Assembly (NCBI GenBank): GCA_963971535.1
Contig: OZ020598.1
Span: forward strand, 102,640,840 to 102,704,839
From: Notolepis coatsorum
Taxonomy: Eukaryota; Chordata; Actinopteri; Aulopiformes; Paralepididae
DNA length: 64,000 nt
Direction of reading: 5' to 3'
Part shown: in pieces, positions 57,222-64,000 of the stretch
Layout of the letters: the number at the start of each line of letters is the position of its first letter
How positions within the stretch are numbered: position 1 is the first letter of the stretch
Made by a program: the position numbers and the translations under genes
The notes under the pieces: model-generated
Told to the model about the DNA's origin: nothing
The model's input: the letters and a program-made list of their open reading frames with translations, nothing else
Databases searched by the model: none

Positions 57222-57863
57222 GTCTCTCTCTCTCCTTTTTACTTAAATAATCTCAGTGGCATTGATTGCGTTTCATGGTGTGGTATCATTAGTTAAACCT
57301 TTGATTTTCAATCCCTGTAAATACACTTTGTGTGTGTGTGTGTGTTGGTCACTGATAATTAGACCTCCACTCTCTGTCCATGGTGCTGAAATATGAGCCA
57401 AAATAGATAGCTCTCTCTAAGTCGGGTATTATGCATTGTCAATGTGAGAGAGATGTAGATGGATTTGTATTGTCACGATTTGCACATCATCATACATAAA
57501 ATATTAACGGCGAAAGAAATACTCCACAGAGTATTTTCGGGATAACAGACAGTTATCTAATGGGATAACTAATGGGTCTCCTTTTTAACTAATCTGGGCA
57601 ATGGCACTTCGGACCAATGGATTTTGTTCTCTGGATAATGGGCTTTCGGTCGAATGGGAAATATTTCCGACTACGGAGCTGTCGGAATAATGGTCCGTCT
57701 GACTTATGGGCAGTCCCCGTCTTCACATAATTTCCCTATTATCTCTGCTCTTTGATTGCTTTTAAATGCAGACCATATGGTACTAGGTCACATGATTACT
57801 TAGCTTTAGATAAGCCATGTATAAAGATGTGCTTGGTTTTAAATAGTATACTACCCTGTATAA

Positions 57864-57878
57864 ATGCACACAGCAGCA
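57864..57878 (+). pseudogene. 5' edge of Rex1/CR1-like LINE, left of hAT element C2
   Basis: The codons here (H-T-A-A) continue in frame at 59197 once the 57879-59196 insertion and one copy of CAGCAGCA are removed. The LINE is therefore 5'-truncated at about 57864. Confidence 0.6.
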
Positions 57879-58066
57879 CAGTGGCGGCCGCTATGAACTA
57901 CACTTGGGTGGTCGCGTGTTCATTCATACTACACTAGTACACGTATCATCATCAATCCAATAATGAACACATATATCTTGTCATTTTAAACAAGTTACCA
58001 TTCATTCATTCAGCCATTATGCATCTCGCGCTGCGAAATTAACATGCTGTGTTGAGAGCGAGAGAG

Positions 58067-58136
<70 letters not shown>

Positions 58137-58405
58137 TTTGAGCGTTCTGATGTGCCATAGCCCATAGTTTACGAGACCAGGATTTTGTCAATGTCAACAC
58201 AGTTGGAACCTGGAAGCGATATAAAGAAACGAATTGCCAATAAATGTGAAGTTATCAACCTCTGTTGTCAAGCCTCCTCAATATACCCCCCCCCCCCTTT
58301 CCTCACTAATGGAACTGGTATCGCGGAATCACGTTAGTTAGTTAGTTAGTTAGTTAGTTTAGCATTAGCTGAGTGGCTAACAGCGGCTAACGTTAGCTGA
58401 GTGGC

Positions 58406-58479
<74 letters not shown>

Positions 58480-59196
58480 AACTCACTTTGTTTAATTGAA
58501 ACGTGGTCCAGCCGGAGGGCTTGATAAAGTGTATGTCCACTGACTGTCCCCCAGACTGTTGTCGATGTATATCCACTGCCCACTGTCCAGACTCGCATCA
58601 CAACACAACACACAGCATCGAACATCCTGCAAACTACCTGGCGTTCTATCGTCCACTTCTAAGCAAAACCGAGAAATGCGGCTACGGAAAAGTACTGTCG
58701 TCGCCGCGTCGGTCAATCAGAGAGCGTCTCCGAGAAATGCGGCTACGGAAAATACTGGCGCTGCTTGCTTAAATGATAATAGATCGCTTGGAAAAGCGCC
58801 CCGACTTCCATCATAATACATCATATTTCAACGCACATCGCGTTACGCACTGATTGGCTGCGACGGATACAGCGATGAAACTAGTGCATGGTGTGCACGC
58901 CCACTGTAAGCGCTATTGCGTCTAGCCCGAGAGAAATGCGGCCGAGAGAAATGCGGCTACGGAACGTATTCTCTATAAGACAGTCACTTCCTGTTCATGG
59001 AAAAATTATTTATATTTGATATATTAACATTATATTGTGCATTGGAAACACAAACACTTAAAATGAGTAAATATTATTCATTTTAAACATGTTTATATTA
59101 TTTATAGGGCTATAAAAAAAAATCTTCTTCTCTCTTTTAACCAGGGTTAACCAAGGGGGGCGGCGCCCCAGCACCCCTAGTGGCGAGCCGCCACTG
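57879..59196. mobile_element. hAT-type element C2
   Basis: Perfect 8-bp duplication CAGCAGCA at 57871-57878 and 59197-59204. Ends CAGTGGCGGC. 1318 bp. Contains (GA)n at 58063-58135 and 58409-58476, TTAGTTAGTTAG repeats (58334-58361) and GAGAAATGCGGCTACGGAA motifs at 58671, 58732 and 58945. The right 170 bp match C1 closely. Position and frame show that it hit an existing LINE. Confidence 0.93.
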
Positions 59197-60187
59197 CAGC
59201 AGCATCACACCTGGACAAGAGGCAGGGGAACTATGTGAGAATGCTATTCATCGACTACAGCTCAGCATTCAATACCATAGTCCCGTCCAAACTCATAGCC
59301 AAGCTCAGGGACCTGGGCTTGAACTATGACCTCTGCCAGTGGGTCTTGGACTTCCTGACGGGCAGACCCCAGGTGGTGAGAGCAGGCAACTGCACCTCCT
59401 CATCCATCACCCTCAACATAGGGGCCCCACAGGGCTGTGTTCTGAGTCCCCTCCTCTACTCCCTGTACACACATGACTGTGTGGCTCAGCGGAGCAACAA
59501 CACAGTCATCAAATTTGCTGACGACACAGTAGTGGTGGGCTCTGCAAACGACGAGAGGGCCTACCTGGAAGAGGTCAAGGTCCTGGCGGGATGGTGCCAG
59601 GAGAACAGACTCTCCCTGAATGTCAGCAAAACAAAGGAGATGATTGTGGACTTTAAGAGGTTGGGGGTCAAGGACTACAGGACTACATCGACGGGGCAAC
59701 GCTTGAGAGAGTGAACAGTTTTAAGTACCTCGGAGCCCACATATCCAAGGACTTGACATGGACCACACACATTGACAGTGTTGTGAAGAAGGCACGACAA
59801 CGCCTCTACTTCCTCAGGCGCCTAAGGAAGTTCCAAGTCAGTCAGAAGATCCATAAGAACTTCTACTCATGTACAATAGAGAGCATCCTGACTGGCAACA
59901 TCACCTCCTGGTTTGGGAATAGCACTGCACAAGACCGAAGCAGACTACAAAGAGTGACACGTTCAGCAGAACGCACAATTGGAGGGGGGCTTCCCACCCT
60001 CCAGAACATTTACAACAAGCGGTGCAGGGGCAAGGCTAAGAGAATCATCAAGGACTCCAGCCACCCGAACAACTGCCTCTTTGAACTGCTGCGGTCAGGC
60101 AAGCGATACCGGAGTCTCAAGGCGAGCACAGAAAGACTCAGAAGAAGCTTCTATCCCCAGGCCATCAGGCTGCTCAACGAACAATAA
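59197..60187 (+). pseudogene. Rex1/CR1-like LINE reverse transcriptase
   Basis: First frame to 59714: [13 protein letters not shown] (catalytic Asp), [28 protein letters not shown] (F-A-D-D) and [15 protein letters not shown] one-base deletion near 59680 shifts to the second frame, which carries [60 protein letters not shown], and SFYPQAIRLLN with stop at 60185-60187. No endonuclease: 5'-truncated (see 57864). Apart from the shift it is well preserved. Confidence 0.9.
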
Positions 60188-60667
60188 ACACTATGCAACA
60201 ACCATCAAATGCACACAGCACACACATCCACATGCACACACTCACTTTAAACAAACAACACACTGCAGCACTCCACACTTTAGATCACCTAAACACACTT
60301 TATATTTATTGGTAAAGGATTTGCACTACAACTCGTACACCTTACTGTAAATTGTACCTAAATTGTACCTCATCCCATTTCTGCTTTGCACTATATAGTA
60401 TTGTATATTGGTATATTGCATAGTATACTGTATATTGTATGGTAACTCAGTTACTTCTAGTCTGCATTGAACATTGTACATATGTCTATACTGAACACTG
60501 TGACCTCTATTTTTACTTCTTTTTACATGCTACTTTATTTTATTTGTTTTTTCATACGTATCTTGTCTAGCACAGTCTCTGGAGCGTAACAGTAAGAAGC
60601 ATTTTGTATAGAAGTATTCTGTACTTCTGTATGACAACTATTAAAGAAACTTGAAGAAACTTGAAAC
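60188..60667 (+). mobile_element. 3' UTR and tail of the Rex1/CR1-like LINE
   Basis: A CACACA-rich beginning, TATTGTATA-type repeats at 60395-60440, then ATTAAAGAAACTTGAAGAAACTTGAAAC as a short repeated tail. Confidence 0.75.
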
Positions 60668-60827
60668 AGACAACCTTGAAGTTAGAACATTTCAATCCAT
60701 TAGAAGCTCTTTGAAGTTTTGAACTATGGTATTTTAGATCTATAGACAGGTGAAAAAGAGATCTTTGTCTCATGTGTTTTTACCGGGATAAATAAAGTAC
60801 AAATCAAATTAAATTAACATTTCAGAC
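60668..60827 (+). mobile_element. second LINE 3'-end relic
   Basis: TTTTTACCGGGATAAATAAAGTACAAATC + AAATTAAATT resembles LINE ends with a simple tail. Only the last 70-100 bp are convincing. Confidence 0.45.
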
Positions 60828-60995
60828 AGACAACTCCTGGATTGAAATGCAAAAATATGTATTGAGCATAGAAGTACAGGTATAGATTTCTGGCATCAAG
60901 GCTCTGTCTCGAATCACTCCCTGTAAGCATGGACATATTTTATAATAAATAATGCAGCCAAAAAGATAACAAGGAATGACCAAATAGAAGGACAC
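60828..60995. repeat. dispersed repeat T, copy 2
   Basis: Matches 54376-54545 (CAACTCCTGGATTGAAATGC...CGAATCACTCCCTGTAAGC). The following 61010-61130 is related to 62460-63110 (GGCTATTAAAGC...GCAAGCAACATGGG). Confidence 0.8.
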
Positions 60996-61323
60996 ACAAA
61001 ACCCATGATTAAATTGAATGCTGGCTATTAAAGCATATTAAAAATGGAAAAGTGGCTCCAATTTAGGGGACTCAAAAGAGTTCAGTGTGAGTGCTCTGTA
61101 ACTGGAAAACAGAAAGCAAGCAACATGGGCACAAAATCAAGAGAATAATAATAATGTTAATATACTTTTGGCTAAACCTTTCCTCATATATTTAACAGCA
61201 GAGGCCAGGTGAGATGTGCTTATTTATACTTGGCCCACATACAGCAATGGATTACAGTCCACAGGTGGGGCAGATCTGGTAGCCAGGCCCATGACATAGC
61301 CATGTCTCAGCCAATACTATACC

Positions 61324-62078
61324 TGTAACATGCCACCTGTCCATGGACTGTTCTCCCCTGCTCTACCTCTCCCTGTCCCAGTATGTGTGTTCCTTGTCTC
61401 TCTGTCCCTTAGTATTCTTTCTCTTCTCTCTCTCTCTCTCCCCTTCTCTCTCTCTCTCTTAATACAAGAGTTACTGTCTTGCATTAGGTTTAGTGTTGGT
61501 AGTCTGCTTGTTTTGTCCCAGTGTCTGGTGTGGATTGTCTTGATGTCCGTAGTAGTTCATTGTGGTGTTTCTTGTAGTTCTTTGTCGGACTGTTTCCCCT
61601 CCCTGGTGTCTCCAGTTGTCATCATCTTATGTCTTTCTCGTTTGTCATTTGTTCCTGTGTATTTGAGTTCCTTGTTTCCTGTTCTCTGTGTCGACCCATT
61701 GTTCAAGTCAAGTCAAGTCAAGAGTTTTAATTGTCATGGCATACAGGTATACAATGAAATGCGGCTGGTCTTGCCCGCGACGATGTGCAATACAGTGGTA
61801 CAACATATAATAGAATCCAATAAAATACAGTGGTACAACATATTAATAGAATCCATTCTATGTCATGTCATGCATGTCAGTGTTCCCCGTGTTTCATGTT
61901 CTTGTTAGTGTTTAGAGATGGTTATTTTGTTTCCCCTCTTCCAGTTTTTACTGAGGGGTTTTGTTTTTGTTTGTTTGTTAGTTTGGTTGGACCCTTGTTC
62001 TGTTTGATACCTTGGACCCGCTGCCCCGCCTCGTCCTGTCTGCCCCTGGGTCCTGTTGCGCCGCCACACTCTGTGACA
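61324..62078 (+). mobile_element. solo LTR with TSD, containing an inverted LINE end
   Basis: Starts TGTAACATGCC and ends CTCTGTGACA, with ATACC duplicated at 61319-61323 and 62079-62083, as expected for recombination between LTRs of a Gypsy-type element. 755 bp, of which 61706-61860 is an inverted LINE 3' end. T- and CT-rich interior (61410-61460). The 192-codon frame through it is not convincing as a gene. Confidence 0.8.
61706..61860 (-). mobile_element. LINE 3' end with (CTTGA)n tail, minus strand
   Basis: An inverted copy of the 48080-48202 end: AAGTCAAGTCAAG tail at 61707, then GGCATACAGGTATACAATGA and CTTGCCCGCGACGATGTGCA. Confidence 0.8.
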
Positions 62079-62574
62079 ATACCAGCGAACCATACCCATG
62101 CGCAATGTTGAACCGGACCAGTTTCAGCATGAAACCTCGGGAGGAATAGGGTGACTCTGAGAGGCAGGTGGCAGGTAGCCCAGCATGGAAGAGAAAGGAC
62201 ACAAGGACAGAAGGTGGTGTTGTTCTTTCAACTACCACAGGTGTTCTCTTTATTCATTCGGTCCGTGTTTGAATGTCTCAAAAAGATTGTGAAATGACAA
62301 GGATCCTAAACACAGATCTGAAAAAGAGAGGTTGTGCTGAGGGGCAAAGAGACTATTCTCCACACCTCATGAACCCAGAAAAAGCCAGAAGGACCGCTTC
62401 TGACATTTTATTGATACAATAAGTGACCAGCCCTGATCTTCATGATGATGGATCTCGACACTGAAGATTAAATTGAATGGCGGCTATCAAAGCTTTAATG
62501 GAAAGTGGCTGCAACTTATGGGACGCAAAGGAGCGGACTGTGACTCACCAGAGGAGTGGACTGTGACACACCAG
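62079..62574. other. no gene recognised; 23-bp tandem duplication at the right end
   Basis: 62530-62574 holds two copies of CGGACTGTGAC(T/A)CACCAGAGGAG-type sequence, the second cut by hAT element D2. Confidence 0.5.
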
Positions 62575-62645
62575 CAGGGGCGGACCTTCCTACAGGCGAT
62601 ATAGGCGGTCGCCTAGAGCGCCACCCAGAGGGGGGCGCAAAAAGA

Positions 62646-62677
<32 letters not shown>

Positions 62678-63040
62678 AATTTATTTAATTTTTTTTATTT
62701 TTTATTTTTTTTTCTGTGCAGTTTTGGCGCCCCCTCTATATCGGCAACCATTATTTTTACATAAAAGAAATTCTAACATAAGGGAAAATGAGCCAAAAAT
62801 CTAAAACGGTCTGTCGGTCTGAGCCTCAGCTTTAGGTGTTCACAGTCAGAACATGCTAGAGCGCTGTGCATTGATGGGTATCGGTCAAGTGTTTATAGAA
62901 TTGAGCATTGAGGAAAGAAAGACTAACGTTAGAGAACTATGAAGAGGCAAAAGCCACAAAAAAAAAATTATTACAAAAAAAAATGTGCGGCGCAGTGGTG
63001 AATCTCGCCTAGGGCGCCAAATGTGCTAGGTCCGCCCCTG
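62575..63040. mobile_element. hAT-type element D2
   Basis: Perfect 8-bp duplication CACACCAG at 62567-62574 and 63041-63048. Ends CAGGGGCGGACC on both sides. 466 bp, longer than D1 mainly by an expanded A/T block (62640-62715) and a GGCAAAAGCC... insertion near 62946. No transposase. Confidence 0.95.
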
Positions 63041-63204
63041 CACACCAGAGGGACTTTAAATGATAATGGAGGGCAAGCAACATGGGTTCAAGCCAGAAAT
63101 GTCCCTCTGCTCAGCCAGGCTGAGCAATAATGGCAAAATAGTAGCACAGCCAAAGAGCACACCTGACATACACACCTTCCACACGTCAAATAAAAACAAG
63201 TCTA

Positions 63205-63495
63205 GTGTCATGACATGGGGCGACAGTTGATCAAGAGGTAGAGCAGTCGTCTGGTAATCTGGATCATCCTGGTTCGATTCCCACTGCTCCCGGGCAGCCG
63301 GTCGAAGTGTCTTGCTCAAGGACACTTCGACCCGCTGCCCGGCAGCAGTGGGAATCGAACAAACCGCTAACCTTGCATGGTTTCCTCTGCCATCGGTGTG
63401 TGAATGTGTGAGTGAATGGGTAACATGTGAGGAACAAATTGTAAAGCCGCTTTTGATAAATGCACTATATAAATGCAGTCAGGCATTTACCATTT
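63205..63495 (+). mobile_element. tRNA-SINE with internal hairpin
   Basis: A-box-like GTTGATCAAGAGGTAGAGCA and B box GGTTCGATTCCC (63271). The tail TGTAAAGCCGCTTTTGATAA...ACTATATAAATGCAGT(C) is LINE-related. 63272-63313 and 63319-63360 form a nearly perfect hairpin (two to three mismatches in 42), so the B-box segment is also present in inverted orientation. Confidence 0.8.
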
Positions 63496-63886
63496 ACATG
63501 TCAAACCCAGGTGATGTCTGATAGGAGGACAAATGCTAGCATAACTTTCTCCAGAAGAGTGTTGTGTTTTTTCATGTCACACACTCCTCCATGAGAGACA
63601 TGAAAAGAAACCCTGTGACGTGCATTACATTTCAACTTGTATGCCTACAAATGATCCGTCACACTGCCAAGCCACGTATATCCCTTCTGACTTGAAAGAA
63701 AGGAAGCGACTATTTTTAAATGCCCCACGCACGCAATTGCCAACAGGAGACACACTCGCACAGTCGGCAAAGCAGTGACGCACAGAGGGAGAGAGATGCA
63801 TCTTATCCTGTGCAACTCTTTGCTCTCTAGTAATGATTTATGTTAAATCTGTTATGATTCCTGCATAAGGAACAACACAGTGCTTC

Positions 63887-63920
<34 letters not shown>

Positions 63921-64000
63921 CTTCTCTCTGTTCTCCATGTTATCATGATGCCTCGTCTGTACACAGCCTAATACTGTTATTCTCACTCAATACACAGCAA
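63496..64000. other. no gene recognised
   Basis: Mostly single-copy-looking sequence with a GA-rich run at 63888-63920. Confidence 0.4.

Larger units (their letters stand above)
56095..57715. mobile_element. large foldback element
   Basis: Inverted arms 56095-56850 and 57370-57715 share blocks in reverse order: CGACGG...TTATTCCGA, GGACCGAAAGCCCAT, GTTATCCCGAAAA, GATTAGTTAAAAAGGA and AATACAAATCCATCTACATC, TATTTTGGCTCATATTT. The left arm has an extra segment (56160-56510). The loop contains a LINE tail and a (GT)n. No frame resembles a transposase. Confidence 0.75.

Noticed and set aside
61330-61908. 192-codon frame with hydrophobic N-terminus resembling a secreted protein
   Set aside because: It lies wholly within a solo LTR and crosses the inverted LINE tail. 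Its hydrophobicity comes from T-rich DNA.
63205-63360. A functional tRNA gene (A and B boxes present)
   Set aside because: No cloverleaf closes with the downstream sequence, the B-box segment is folded into a hairpin, and a SINE body and LINE-type tail follow.

Overview
This window reads as teleost fish genomic DNA. The evidence is fish-style L2, Rex1/CR1 and L1 LINEs, tRNA-derived SINEs with Pol III boxes, a SCAN-like Gypsy gag, many short inverted-terminal hAT elements with 8-bp target duplications, and an extreme load of (CA)n/(GT)n and other tandem repeats. The repeat density would fit a microsatellite-rich lineage such as gadiforms, but the species is an inference I cannot prove. I see no complete host protein-coding gene. 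The only host-like coding signal is one 60-codon candidate exon, split by a transposon.

Layout. 1-3552: remains of an LTR retroelement with a decayed nucleocapsid zinc knuckle, abutting a truncated L2 reverse transcriptase (3553-4127, minus). 4630-6852: a LINE tail holding nested hAT elements in (TA)n tracts. 7168-8765: a second L2 copy inside a CA tract. 9347-15204: a Gypsy element on the minus strand, with 311-bp LTRs, a TTCAC target duplication, a tRNA-Pro-like primer site, a nearly open gag-protease and a largely deleted pol, interrupted by a 1.6-kb hAT element. 15397-16187: a long palindrome. 18580-25884: a hAT element with perfect 8-bp duplication that carries an L1 with both ORFs open, the best preserved genes here. 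26.8-32.5 kb: LINE fragments and SINEs. 29.2-43.7 kb: six distinct minisatellite arrays, one with an amplified LINE fragment. 44-57.8 kb: foldback elements, hAT elements, SINEs and a frameshifted Rex1/CR1-like LINE in a hAT-like element. 57.8-64 kb: a hAT element inserted in another LINE, a solo LTR, a further hAT element and a tRNA-SINE with an internal hairpin.

How the parts relate. The non-autonomous DNA elements fall into two terminal classes, CAG(T/G)GGCG... and TAG(T/G)G(A/C)TG..., suggesting they depend on two hAT transposase groups encoded elsewhere. LINE 3' tails and SINEs point to retroposition driven by L2, Rex1/CR1 and L1 machinery. Nesting gives relative ages: a host sequence or older repeat was hit by Gypsy or hAT, which in turn was hit by L1, LINE or hAT. 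Most long open frames over tandem repeats are stop-free repeat artefacts and are not annotated as genes.
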